A program made the position numbers and the translations under genes. Below, piece by piece: positions 1 to 7,860 of a stretch of 25,718 nt of DNA. The stretch is from SZUA-254 sp031379665 (GTDB taxonomy: Bacteria; Bacteroidota; Ignavibacteria; UBA10030; SZUA-254): positions 1 through 25,718 of the forward strand of contig JANNFI010000098.1 of assembly GCA_031379665.1 (NCBI GenBank), written 5' to 3'. Below the pieces are notes generated by a model. The model was not told the origin of the DNA, searched no databases, and saw only the letters and a list, made by a program, of their open reading frames with translations. Numbering within the stretch: position 1 is the stretch's first letter; each line of letters opens with the position of its first letter.

Positions 1-669
1 GGCGTTGCAGCCAACGTCGATCATACCGGGCTGGATCACCGGATCCCCGGGCTGGGCCGTCCTGGAATTCCCGCCGTTGACGATGTCGGCGTACAGGACG
101 TGGTAGTTGCTCAGGATGTACTGGGTCCCGCCCCGCTGGATCAACGAGCCGAGGGTACCGCCGCAGCAGTAACCGTTCGCCAGGTCGAATCTCCAGCCGC
201 CCGAGGTACCGAGCTGGATCGGGTATGTCTGGATCGCGGTGTGGCTCACGCCACCGCCGCCGCCGGCTTTCATCGCGCGGAACTCACCGGTGACTTCGGT
301 GACGACCGGAATGCCGTTGATCTCCGCGGGTATGCCCGCTGCCGAAACACCCTTCCCTTTCACGCCTACGCGGGGCGCTTCTTTCAGATAAACGAGAATC
401 GCGATACGGCCGTCAGGCGCAAGACCGGTGGCCGTCCCGACAACGCCGGGGACAGACATGAGATCGGCGGTATAGCGATCCTGGACGTCCATCACCGATT
501 GGACCTCGGGGTTGTCCTTGCTCAGGACGGTGGTGTTCTGCCCGGGTACACCGGCGACCGGCGCATCCTGGGGTTGGTCGCAACCGACCCAGAGGAACAT
601 CGGAACGATCATCAGCGCCGCCACGAGGACCATCAGGAATCCCCTGAAGCTGGAACGAGTCATGCTCAT
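1..669 (-). CDS. NAL1-like trypsin-fold serine peptidase lipoprotein (3' end outside window)
   Basis: I read 223 codons from an ATG at 669; the frame stays open to the window edge, so the C-terminus is missing. The N-terminus has a basic start, a hydrophobic stretch (residues 10-28) and a lipobox-like WVGC ending at Cys30, which suggests an exported lipoprotein; Trp at -3 is unusual. Residues 72-133 form a small domain, then GGTLGSL (170-176) and LSNYHVL (186-192) resemble the region around the catalytic His of trypsin-like peptidases, with His190 as the candidate. The following PGDPVIQPG block is typical of the bacterial proteins related to plant NAL1. The Asp and Ser of the triad would lie outside the window. 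GGAGAG sits 4 nt before the start. The gene follows the metG terminator and probably has its own promoter. The substrate is unknown. Confidence 0.75.
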   Translation of the reverse strand, partial: MSMTRSSFRGFLMVLVAALMIVPMFLWVGCDQPQDAPVAGVPGQNTTVLSKDNPEVQSVMDVQDRYTADLMSVPGVVGTATGLAPDGRIAILVYLKEAPRVGVKGKGVSAAGIPAEINGIPVVTEVTGEFRAMKAGGGGGVSHTAIQTYPIQLGTSGGWRFDLANGYCCGGTLGSLIQRGGTQYILSNYHVLYADIVNGGNSRTAQPGDPVIQPGMIDVGCNA

Positions 670-801
670 AGAACTCTCCGTTCGTTATTGTTGCGTGGAT
701 TGGATGATGTGGATTACCGCTTTAGATTCGACGGATCGCCAACGGTGCCGCTCGTCTACCCCTGTCACGGAGGCGGGACGCTCATCGTAAATGAACAGCG
801 T

Positions 802-830
802 AGGGTACCGAAAATCCCGCATACTGTCAA
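802..830 (-). promoter_or_regulatory. Candidate promoter of the NAL1-like lipoprotein gene
   Basis: On the minus strand TTGACA (825-830) is followed after exactly 17 nt by TACCCT (802-807). The -35 is a consensus match and the -10 is poor (3 of 6). It lies about 135 nt upstream of the start codon at 669. The spacer contains one arm of an inverted repeat. Confidence 0.35.
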
Positions 831-858
831 TACCGTGGATCACAAATTTCGGGATTTT
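811..858. repeat. 9-bp perfect inverted repeat flanking a -35 box
   Basis: AAAATCCCG at 811-819 is the exact reverse complement of CGGGATTTT at 850-858. The arm centres are 39 bp apart. The TTGACA box (825-830) lies between them and one arm falls in the -35/-10 spacer, an arrangement compatible with an operator. It could also fold as a long-loop RNA hairpin, but no T-tract follows. Confidence 0.4.
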
Positions 859-941
859 ATCGTGGCAGGAGCGGGTTGGTCAAATCAGCCCGATTGGGGG
901 ATAAGCGAGGGGGAGGAGGGTCCCGTAGGACCGTTATGCCG

Positions 942-970
942 GGGGAAAACAAGCCCGCCGGAGGTCGGGC
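942..970 (-). terminator. Rho-independent terminator after metG
   Basis: Thirteen nt past the metG stop the minus strand reads GCCCG, an 8-nt loop and CGGGC (953-970), then CTTGTTTT. The GC stem with a T-rich tail is directional for the minus strand and should end the Omp85-holB-metG transcript. Confidence 0.65.
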
Positions 971-982
971 CCGGCACACTCA

Positions 983-3046
983 TTATTTGACAACACTTCC
1001 CTCGGGTAAGTCGCCATCGAGCGTCAGGAGGCTTAGTTTTCCGGTTGCGTCGGATGCCGCGAGGATCATCCCCTGCGACTCGAGCCCCATGAGTTTCGCG
1101 GGTTTGAGATTTGCGACGATGACGACTTTTCTCCCGATCAGGGATTCCGGCTCGTAATGCTTCGCAATTCCGGCGATCACCTGCCGCTCTTCGGACCCCC
1201 CGAGCGACACCCTGATCTTCAGGAGCTTGTCGGACTTCGGCACTTTCTCGGCGGCGACCACGCGGGCGACCCTGAGGTTGATCTTCCTGAAGTCTTCGAT
1301 TCCCGCCTCCTGCATTTCGGCCGGGGCCGCGGGCGGGGCGGGCGCGGGAAGTTTCGACATGATTTCCTGTATCACGCTGTCCTCGATTTTTGTGAAGAGA
1401 ATTTCCGGTTTCCCCAGTTCGTGCCCTGCGGGGATGGATCCGTCGACCGCGCTGTCCCATCCGGCGTCGTTGACTGTTCCCGGCAGTCGCAGGATGTTCC
1501 AGATGCGAGCGGCCGTTGCCGGGAGTACCGGTTCGATATAGATCGCGAGCGCCCGCACCAGCCGAAGGCAGGCGGCGATGGTCGCACCTGCGGCGGCCGG
1601 GTCCGATTTCACCGATTTCCACGGTCCCGCATCGTTGAAATACTTGTTGGCGAACCTCGCGAGGTTCATCGTGGCCGCCGTCCCGTCCCTGAAGCGGTAG
1701 TGCTCATACGCTTCGGCCGCCGCCTTTCCGGTGGACCGGATCTCCGCACCCACCTCGTCGTCCGCGGCGCCACCGGCGCCGGCCGGGAGCCTCCCTGCGA
1801 AATGCGTATGGGCGAACGTCACTGTCCGGTTCACGAAATTTCCCAGGATGTCGGCGAGTTCGTTGTTGTAGCGCGCCTGAAAATCACGCCAGGTGAAGTC
1901 CGCGTCGCGTGACTCAGGGAGTATCATCGCCAGCGCATACCGGAGTGAATCGGCTGGAAACAGCTGGAGGAACTCGTCGACGTCGATCCCCCATCCGCGG
2001 CTCTTCGAGAACTTCTGACCCTCGAAATTCAGGAACTCGTTGGCGGGCACGTTTTCAGGGAGGATGAACCGTTCAGCGCCTTTCGAGTCGTTCCAGGCCA
2101 TCAGCATCGCGGGAAAGACGATGCAGTGGAACACCACGTTGTCCTTGCCGATGAACGCAACGTACTTGGTCGAGGGATCGGTCCAATACCGCTTCCACTT
2201 TTCAGGATCGCCCGTGGCAGCAGCCCATTCCTTCGTCCCCGAGATGTAGCCCAGCACCGCGTCGAACCAGACGTAGAGGACCTTTTTTTCGAAACCGGGC
2301 AGGGGGATCCGGACCCCCCAGTCGAGATCGCGGGTGACCGCCCGGTCCTGGAGTCCCTCCTTGAACCAGCTCTGACAATACTGGAGCACGTTCTGCTTCC
2401 AGCCGTCGCGGCCGTCCGCCCCGGCGATGTACTCCTCGAGCCTCGCCTGGTATTTGCCGAGGGGGAAATACCAGTGCTTCGTCTCGCGAACGGAGGGTGT
2501 TCGCCCCGAGATCTTGCTTTTCGGGTCGATCAGTTCGGTCGGGTTCAGGAAGGTACCGCATTTTTCGCACTGGTCACCCCTGGCGTCCGGGCTCTTGCAG
2601 ACGGGGCAGGTCCCCTCGACATACCGGTCCGGGAGGAACATCCCGGCCTGTTCGTCGTAGAGCTGCGACTCGGTTTTTTCGTTGAGGACGCCGTTGCCGA
2701 GGAGCCGGAGAAAGAACTCCCTGGCCGTATCGTGGTGGAGCGGGAGCGACGTGCGCGAGTAATTGTCGAAGCTCATCCCGAACTTCGCGAAGGCCTTCCG
2801 GTTCGTTTCGTGGTACCGGTCGACGACCGCCTGCGGCGTGATCTTCTCCTGTTCGGCCGTGATGGTGATCGGTACGCCATGCTCGTCGGACCCGCAGATG
2901 AAGACGACGTCGCGCTTCCTCGACCGGAGGTAACGGGTATAGATATCCGCCGGTAGATAGGCCCCCGCCAGGTGGCCGAGGTGGATCTTCCCATTCGCGT
3001 ATGGAAGCGCTGCGGTGACGAGCGTGCGCTTATGCGTGGTGGTCAA
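983..3046 (-). CDS. metG: Methionyl-tRNA synthetase
   Basis: This class I synthetase charges tRNA-Met in the cytoplasm. From a TTG start at 3046 it has 687 residues. The HIGH-type motif HLGH is at residues 22-25, paired zinc Cys at 147/150 and 160/163 fit the connective-peptide knuckle, a WFDA motif follows, and KFSKS (345-349) is the KMSKS loop. The last ~105 residues are the EMAPII/Arc1p-like tRNA-binding domain that dimerises many bacterial MetRS. The frame stays open upstream to an ATG at 3175, but that would overlap holB by about 100 nt with unconserved sequence. The TTG lies 25 nt after the holB stop, just before the conserved TLVTAALPYANG block, and has only a weak GGA upstream. It is last in the Omp85-holB-metG unit and is followed by a terminator. 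Confidence 0.97.
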   Translation of the reverse strand: MTTTHKRTLVTAALPYANGKIHLGHLAGAYLPADIYTRYLRSRKRDVVFICGSDEHGVPITITAEQEKITPQAVVDRYHETNRKAFAKFGMSFDNYSRTSLPLHHDTAREFFLRLLGNGVLNEKTESQLYDEQAGMFLPDRYVEGTCPVCKSPDARGDQCEKCGTFLNPTELIDPKSKISGRTPSVRETKHWYFPLGKYQARLEEYIAGADGRDGWKQNVLQYCQSWFKEGLQDRAVTRDLDWGVRIPLPGFEKKVLYVWFDAVLGYISGTKEWAAATGDPEKWKRYWTDPSTKYVAFIGKDNVVFHCIVFPAMLMAWNDSKGAERFILPENVPANEFLNFEGQKFSKSRGWGIDVDEFLQLFPADSLRYALAMILPESRDADFTWRDFQARYNNELADILGNFVNRTVTFAHTHFAGRLPAGAGGAADDEVGAEIRSTGKAAAEAYEHYRFRDGTAATMNLARFANKYFNDAGPWKSVKSDPAAAGATIAACLRLVRALAIYIEPVLPATAARIWNILRLPGTVNDAGWDSAVDGSIPAGHELGKPEILFTKIEDSVIQEIMSKLPAPAPPAAPAEMQEAGIEDFRKINLRVARVVAAEKVPKSDKLLKIRVSLGGSEERQVIAGIAKHYEPESLIGRKVVIVANLKPAKLMGLESQGMILAASDATGKLSLLTLDGDLPEGSVVK

Positions 3047-3071
3047 GGTTTTTTCCAAAGGAAGATGAGCG

Positions 3072-4211
3072 TCAGCGCCGGGCGGCCCTCCGGAGATCGA
3101 CCCGGAGTGCGTGGAGAATGAGGTGAATATACACATTTTTGCGAAGATCGGAAACGGCCCGGTCGATGGAGTCACTCACAGAGGCGTAATCGAGCGACGG
3201 ATACTGCCGCACGAACTTCTCCAGCGTCGGCGCGTCGTCAGCGTTGACGTGCGCCGGCCGGCCGACGGAGATCAGCATCGCGTCGCGGATCCACGCCTGG
3301 AGAAGAATCAATTTCGCCACGGTGTCCTCCTTCTCAGCATCGGCATCGGCCCGGATCAGGTCGAGCACGTCGCGGGGTGGCTTGTGAAGGAAGGACCTGA
3401 GCATCTCGACGGCCGCATTCCTCTTCGAGTCCAGGTCCTCTCCCGCGAGGCGGATCGCAGCGGAAAAACTTCCCGCGGAGAGCTTCGCCACCATCGCCGC
3501 CCTCGCTCCTGGGATGCCGTGGCCGCCCGACAGGGCCGAAGCGATGGCGGCCTCGCCGAGCGGATCGAACCGCAGGTGCTGGCAGCGGGAGACAACGGTC
3601 GGGAGCAGCGAATCCGGTTCGGCCGTCGTGAGCAGTATATGGGTGCCCGGAGCCGGCTCCTCGAGGGTCTTCAGCAGGGCGTTCGAGGCTTCGGTCGTCA
3701 TCCGGCCGGCGTCGAGCACGATGAACACCTTCCGCCCCTCGTCGAACGACCCGAGCGACGCCTGGCGGCGGATCCCGCGGACGCTGTTTACTTTGATCTG
3801 GTTCGCCCGGGGAATCGTGATGTCGTGGTACGGATCGCGGGCTTTGAGCCCGACCTCGCGGCGCACGGCTTCAAGCTCCTGGGGGGTCAACCGGGCCAGC
3901 GGGTCGTCGCCGGCAGCTTCTCCCCGCCCTACCGGCAGGAGGAAACAGAGGTGGATGTCGGGATGCTGGAGGATGGACGAGAGGTTGCAGTGATTGCAGC
4001 TGCCGCATGCCTCCCCCGTTCCGCGGGCGCAGAGAAGTGCCCGGGCCAGCTCGATCGCGACTGCATCCATCCCCGCACCATCGGGTCCGGAGAACAGATA
4101 TGCGTGGGCGAGCCGGTTGCCCCTGATCGCATTCCTGAGGAAGGCCTTCACCCTCTCCTGTCCGATGACGCGATCCCACCCTGCATACCGAACGGTTCCG
4201 TCAGAAGGCAT
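3072..4211 (-). CDS. holB: DNA polymerase III delta-prime subunit
   Basis: This is the clamp-loader subunit that helps place the sliding clamp on primed DNA. The 379-aa product has the AAA+ arrangement of the family: IGQERV near residue 16, a P-loop-like GPDGAGMD (42-49), zinc Cys at 61, 69, 72 and 75, then SNALLKTLEEP and the SRC motif. The P-loop lacks its Lys and Ser/Thr (Met and Asp instead), so it should not hydrolyse ATP, as in other delta-prime subunits. That separates it from DnaX, which keeps an intact Walker A. The ATG at 4211 overlaps the end of the Omp85-family gene by 11 nt and has GGGG about 7 nt upstream. The frame is open further upstream but that extension is antisense-like low-complexity sequence. 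Confidence 0.93.
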   Translation of the reverse strand: MPSDGTVRYAGWDRVIGQERVKAFLRNAIRGNRLAHAYLFSGPDGAGMDAVAIELARALLCARGTGEACGSCNHCNLSSILQHPDIHLCFLLPVGRGEAAGDDPLARLTPQELEAVRREVGLKARDPYHDITIPRANQIKVNSVRGIRRQASLGSFDEGRKVFIVLDAGRMTTEASNALLKTLEEPAPGTHILLTTAEPDSLLPTVVSRCQHLRFDPLGEAAIASALSGGHGIPGARAAMVAKLSAGSFSAAIRLAGEDLDSKRNAAVEMLRSFLHKPPRDVLDLIRADADAEKEDTVAKLILLQAWIRDAMLISVGRPAHVNADDAPTLEKFVRQYPSLDYASVSDSIDRAVSDLRKNVYIHLILHALRVDLRRAARR

Positions 4212-6357
4212 GGCCGATCCCCAGGTGAAAGACGCCGCGGCGGACGGTTTCGGCGAAAAATTTCCTATCGAAGACCGTCCTTTTCCCCGCGACTTCCGCC
4301 GGGTCGTACATCCGCATCCCGAAGTCGAGCCTGAAGGGCCCGAAGAGGGTTTCATATCTGAAACCCACGCCCGCGGCGATCGCGATGTCCGAGGGCTGGA
4401 AGTCGTTGTAATCGAGCCAGACGTTCCCGATGTCGATGAAATAGACGCCCCACATACTCTCCAGATCCAGTCCCAGGAACGTGCCCTGGTTGGCGAAATG
4501 CTTGAACCTCAGTTCGAGCCCCCCTTCGACGATGAAATTGCCGCCGAATTCGAGCTGCTCCGCCGGCATCGCGCCCAACTTCCTGGATTTCCATCCCCTG
4601 ACGCTGTTGCTCCCGCCGGCGAAAAACCGTCGGTTCAGCGGAATGTCGACCTCACTCGAGGCGCTCGCCCCGTACTTGTTCTGGTAACCGGTGCGCGCCT
4701 TCAGCGCCAGGATGCTGACCTTCGACTCACTCAGGTCGCTGTACCAGCGGCTCAGGAGCGAGACCTTGTAGTACTGGGTGTAGGGAAGGCCCGACGTGAT
4801 CCCGGGGAAGACCTTCGGGAGGACTCCCGATTCTTCCACCGTCACCGTGTGGATGTAACCACCGGCCGGTGAGAGGCTGCCGAATGTCATGTCCCTCTGC
4901 CACGTGAAGGCGATGATCGAGTTGAACTGCGGCTGGTTCTCAGCCTCGAGGTCATCGATCAACGTGTCCGGCTGGTCCGTTTCCGTCAGGAACTCGGGGC
5001 TGACCCGCTCGAGCGTCCATTCGACAAGGCCCACCGCCGTCCGGGAGAGCTGGATGCTCGACCCGAGCCGGGTCCTGACGATGGAGAGGACGTAGAGGGC
5101 CTGCTTTTCCAGCCCGATCGAGGAGGTCAGCGACCCGCTCATCGTCCGGGTGAAGAGGTAGGGCTGGAGGAGCCGCAGTTCCAGGTCCGTCGAGCCGATG
5201 ATGGACGTGTCCTTCAACGGAACGCCTTTCAGGATCTGGATGATCGACTGGCTCCGTCCCTGGAGCCGGGCACTGAACGTCCTGCCGCCTCCGAAGAAAT
5301 TCCGGTTCGTATACCCGACCCCGACGCCAAGGTTCAGCGCGCCGTTCTCGTTCGACGCGATCAACTCGGGGGCGAATTCGTTGCGCGGCTGGGGTTTGAC
5401 GAGGATGCTCATCGGGATATCCGGACTCGCCAGGCTCTCGGGGGCCGCATCCTGGTCCACCCTCGCCGCCTCGAAGAGGTCGAGCCGGTTGAGGTTCCGT
5501 TCGCTCGTCACCTTGAGGTCCTTGCTGTAGACGTCTCCGGTCTTGAATTCGAGGTGTCGGATCGCGAGGTCGTCCGTGATGTCGTCCCTCGGCGGGTCGA
5601 CCTTCACGTCGATCTCCCCGAAGTGGTAGAGGCGCCCGGTCTCGAACACGAGGCGGATGTCGAAATTATTGGTGGAGGTGTACCGGAAGGCACCGCCGTT
5701 TTCGTAATCGAAGCGCACGGCGGGGTACCCCGAGTTCTGGAGGTAATTGATCACCCTGACGATTTCGCCCGACACGACGTCGGCCTCGTACGGTTCGTCC
5801 TGGTGGACGAGCGCGTGGCCGTAAATTTTATTCTTCAACTCCGGCGCGAGGCTGTCAATCCCCGCGTAGCTGAGGGTATCGATGAGGGACCGGGGCCCTT
5901 CCACGACGTCGTAACGGATCGCCGCAGTGCGTTCCACGCTGTCGGTGGAAAACCCGGCCGTGATCGCGGCGTTGTAGAAGCCCTTCGTCTCGTAGAGATC
6001 CGAGAGGAGGACCAGATCCCTGTCCAGGGTGATCGGATCGAAATATTCCGCCGGGGCCCCAAACGCCGCCCAGAAGGTCCCGTGGAGGAACTGTGAAAAT
6101 CCCGAGGGTGATTCCTTCGATTCGATGGTTCCCGCGAGCGTCTCGCCCGGGATGACCGTGTTCCCTTCAAACGTGATCGATGCGATCTCGAAGGCCACGA
6201 TGGTGTCGGGTGGCTGGCTCTCCTGGGCCCCCAGCGATGCGGAACAGAGCAGCGCGATGGCGAGGGCGCGGGCAATGATCGAGGACGCGCGGGAGGCGCC
6301 GGCGGGATACGCAAGCGGGCGAACCACGCGAGAGGATATTCGCTGAGTGAAATTCAT
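4201..6357 (-). CDS. Omp85-family outer membrane protein (BamA/TamA-like)
   Basis: The 718-aa product has a signal peptide (hydrophobic residues 28-42, likely cleavage after SLG), then an N-terminal region with several POTRA-like repeats (roughly 50-330), then a 16-strand barrel domain. FAGGSNSVRGW near residue 570 is the Omp85 loop-6 motif with the conserved Arg, and the chain ends FHLGIGHAF with the terminal Phe expected of a beta-signal. Members insert barrel proteins into the outer membrane or export material through it. The number of POTRA repeats and the holB/metG neighbourhood fit a TamA-like paralogue rather than the principal BamA, but I cannot settle this. The ATG sits directly against the U-tract of a terminator hairpin and has no normally spaced SD, so its expression is unusual. 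Confidence 0.9.
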   Translation of the reverse strand: MNFTQRISSRVVRPLAYPAGASRASSIIARALAIALLCSASLGAQESQPPDTIVAFEIASITFEGNTVIPGETLAGTIESKESPSGFSQFLHGTFWAAFGAPAEYFDPITLDRDLVLLSDLYETKGFYNAAITAGFSTDSVERTAAIRYDVVEGPRSLIDTLSYAGIDSLAPELKNKIYGHALVHQDEPYEADVVSGEIVRVINYLQNSGYPAVRFDYENGGAFRYTSTNNFDIRLVFETGRLYHFGEIDVKVDPPRDDITDDLAIRHLEFKTGDVYSKDLKVTSERNLNRLDLFEAARVDQDAAPESLASPDIPMSILVKPQPRNEFAPELIASNENGALNLGVGVGYTNRNFFGGGRTFSARLQGRSQSIIQILKGVPLKDTSIIGSTDLELRLLQPYLFTRTMSGSLTSSIGLEKQALYVLSIVRTRLGSSIQLSRTAVGLVEWTLERVSPEFLTETDQPDTLIDDLEAENQPQFNSIIAFTWQRDMTFGSLSPAGGYIHTVTVEESGVLPKVFPGITSGLPYTQYYKVSLLSRWYSDLSESKVSILALKARTGYQNKYGASASSEVDIPLNRRFFAGGSNSVRGWKSRKLGAMPAEQLEFGGNFIVEGGLELRFKHFANQGTFLGLDLESMWGVYFIDIGNVWLDYNDFQPSDIAIAAGVGFRYETLFGPFRLDFGMRMYDPAEVAGKRTVFDRKFFAETVRRGVFHLGIGHAF

Positions 6358-6389
6358 AAAAAAAACCCATTCACACCTGATGAATGGGT
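6358..6389 (-). terminator. Rho-independent terminator touching the Omp85 start codon
   Basis: On the minus strand a perfect 9-bp stem, ACCCATTCA (6389-6381) with TGAATGGGT (6373-6365), closes a 7-nt loop and runs into a tract of eight T (6365-6358). The next three bases are the ATG of the Omp85-family gene. It lies 64 nt past the DUF2795 stop and should end that transcript, or act as an attenuator for the genes beyond. Confidence 0.85.
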
Positions 6390-6453
6390 CCAGGAAAAGC
6401 CGGCGTTACCGGCCGAATCGGGAACGGAGAGTCCGGCCCGTGAGACTCCCCCG

Positions 6454-6678
6454 TCAGTACTCGTTCTCGTCCTCGAAGAAAAAATCCCCCTCGGCTGGAT
6501 AATCGGGCCAGATGTCCTCCATACTCTCGCACGGCTCATCAACGTCCTCGAGCTCCTGCAGGTTCTCAATGACCTCCGACGGCGCCCCCGTCCGGATGGC
6601 GTAGTCGATCAGTTCCTCTTTTGTCGCAGGCCAGGGCGCTTCATCAAGATACGAAGCGAGCTCCATAGTCCAAATCAT
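6454..6678 (-). CDS. DUF2795 domain protein
   Basis: This 74-aa acidic protein matches the DUF2795 family: APWPATKEELIDYAIRTGAP (residues 14-33) is its conserved core, followed by VIENLQEL. The acidic tail DFFFEDENEY resembles relatives I recall from Bacteroidota/Ignavibacteria. The biochemical role is unknown. There is no signal peptide, membrane segment or Cys pair. The ATG at 6678 has GGAGG upstream at 8-12 nt, while the next in-frame ATG (6666) would be too far away. It lies 127 nt after the M23 peptidase and is followed by a strong terminator, so the two are probably co-transcribed, although an internal promoter is not excluded. Confidence 0.85.
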   Translation of the reverse strand: MIWTMELASYLDEAPWPATKEELIDYAIRTGAPSEVIENLQELEDVDEPCESMEDIWPDYPAEGDFFFEDENEY

Positions 6679-6767
6679 ACAATTAACCCCCTCCAGATGT
6701 CGTGGCGGCGCACGCCGGGCGCCCTACTCAATACTGAACGCAACTCGATTGTGAAAAGTTCGGATGA

Positions 6768-6795
6768 CCGGGGGAGGGAATGACCCCTCCACCGG
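6768..6795 (-). terminator. Possible terminator or stabilising hairpin after the M23 gene
   Basis: Ten nt past the M23 stop, CCGG plus GGAGGG pairs with CCCTCC plus CCGG around a 6-nt loop (one mismatch). The minus strand continues TCATCCGAACTTTTC, so the T-tract is displaced. Termination may be partial; alternatively the hairpin protects the upstream message. Confidence 0.45.
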
Positions 6796-6805
6796 ACCAG
6801 GAAGA

Positions 6806-7771
6806 TTATTGCCTCACGGCGGATTGAACGCGGTACTCGGCAGCCGTGAGATCGTCAAAGAAGAAATCGGTTGGGTTTCTCGAAGCGCCGTTATGGCGCA
6901 CTTCGTAGTGCAGGTGCGGACCGCTCGCCAGCCCGGACTTACCACATTTCGCGATGACGTCCCCCCGTTTCACCCGCTTGCCCGGCTTGACGAGAACCTT
7001 CGAGAGATGGGCGTACAGCGTTTGATAGCCGTAACCGTGGTTGATGACCACGACGTTGCCGTAGCCACCACCGCTGTGTCCGGCCATCGCCACCACTCCG
7101 TCGCCGGCCGCGGCGACCTCCGTCCCCACGTCCCCGACGATATCCACGCCCTGGTGTTCCCTCATCACGCCCAGGATGGGATGCATCCGCATTCCAAACT
7201 TGTTACTGGCATAGGGTCCGCGCATCGGTTTCAGCGCGGGCAGCGCCGCGAAGAACGACCTGTTGTACTCGTATTTTTTCAGGATCTGAGCATAGCTCTG
7301 TTCCTGCACCTTCAGTTCGCCGGAGATGCTCAAGAGTATTCCGTCGACCTCGTTGAGAAGGCCAGCCGAGGGCGTCGATTCGAAGGACATCATTTCCGGT
7401 ATGTTCGAGCCGCCCGTACCGGCGTTCTTGACTGATTCGTCCACGGGGGGCAGGTCGACCAGGAGGCGGAGTTCGTCACCCTGCGATTCAAGCTCGTCGA
7501 GGGTCGAGCGCATTGCGGTGATCCGACTTGTGAGCGTTTGCGTCTCCGACCGGAGGGCGTCATTCTGGCGTTTCAGTTCTGAAATCTCACCTGACCCCAT
7601 TCCGAGAAAATTAATGGTCAGCTGGTTGATCCCGGCGATGAGGGCGACGAAGAGCAGAACGGATACCCCTATAATAGAAGCGACCTTCGCATAAAAGCGA
7701 CGGACCTCGTGCAGATTGAGGTCGCCGCCGAGGTAGAAAAACTTCAATTTTTCCCGTCCAAAGATTCTCAT
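6806..7771 (-). CDS. Membrane-anchored M23 (LytM-type) peptidoglycan endopeptidase
   Basis: The 321-aa protein has a short basic cytoplasmic N-terminus, one transmembrane segment (about 30-52), a coiled coil (about 62-105) and a C-terminal M23 domain (about 185-305). Zinc ligands H206 and D210 (HQGVD) and H288 (HLH) are present, as are the probable catalytic H255 (YAHL) and H286, so it should be an active metalloendopeptidase cutting stem-peptide crosslinks on the periplasmic side. The layout matches cell-wall remodelling factors that span from membrane to sacculus. The ATG at 7771 has only GGG as a weak SD. A TTG-N21-TACTTTTA promoter lies 29-60 nt upstream. Confidence 0.93.
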   Translation of the reverse strand: MRIFGREKLKFFYLGGDLNLHEVRRFYAKVASIIGVSVLLFVALIAGINQLTINFLGMGSGEISELKRQNDALRSETQTLTSRITAMRSTLDELESQGDELRLLVDLPPVDESVKNAGTGGSNIPEMMSFESTPSAGLLNEVDGILLSISGELKVQEQSYAQILKKYEYNRSFFAALPALKPMRGPYASNKFGMRMHPILGVMREHQGVDIVGDVGTEVAAAGDGVVAMAGHSGGGYGNVVVINHGYGYQTLYAHLSKVLVKPGKRVKRGDVIAKCGKSGLASGPHLHYEVRHNGASRNPTDFFFDDLTAAEYRVQSAVRQ

Positions 7772-7799
7772 CGTACCCGATTTAGTCGAAATATCGGCC

Positions 7800-7831
7800 T
7801 AAAAGTAAAAAAAATAGTGTATACGTGTCAA
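7800..7831 (-). promoter_or_regulatory. Candidate Bacteroidota-type promoter of the M23 gene
   Basis: Minus strand: TTG (7829-7831, within TTGACA) then 21 nt then TACTTTTA (7800-7807). This matches the TTG/TAnnTTTG pattern of Bacteroidota vegetative promoters at 7 of 8 positions. It is 29 nt upstream of the M23 ATG. A cluster of short repeats lies 30-85 bp upstream of the TTG. Confidence 0.55.
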
Positions 7832-7860
7832 GGACTATTTCTGAAAATGTGACCCACGGC

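Larger units (their letters stand above)
670..982. other. 313-bp intergenic region between metG and the NAL1-like gene
   Basis: On the minus strand this stretch holds the metG terminator (942-970), a 9-bp inverted repeat (811-819 and 850-858), a candidate promoter (802-830) and a leader of roughly 130 nt ending in a GGAGAG ribosome binding site at about 674-679. I found no RNA gene. A 45-codon minus-strand ORF (685-822) exists but has no SD and no recognisable content. Confidence 0.6.

Noticed and set aside
685..822. Minus-strand 45-codon ORF in the intergenic region before the NAL1-like gene
   Set aside because: It has no SD, overlaps the predicted promoter, and shows no domain, signal peptide or composition pattern of a gene.
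3047..3175. N-terminal extension of metG to an ATG at 3175
   Set aside because: The extra 43 residues overlap holB and are unlike MetRS; the TTG at 3046 sits just before the conserved start of the family.
4249..4300. Antisense or regulatory element in the Omp85/holB overlap
   Set aside because: Only ordinary coding sequence with short overlaps; no hairpin or promoter-like boxes stood out.
3111..4334. Plus-strand open frame of 407 codons opposite holB
   Set aside because: It is antisense to a gene with clear delta-prime motifs. Composition is Arg/Gly/Pro-rich as expected of the reverse frame in GC-rich DNA, with no recognisable domain.
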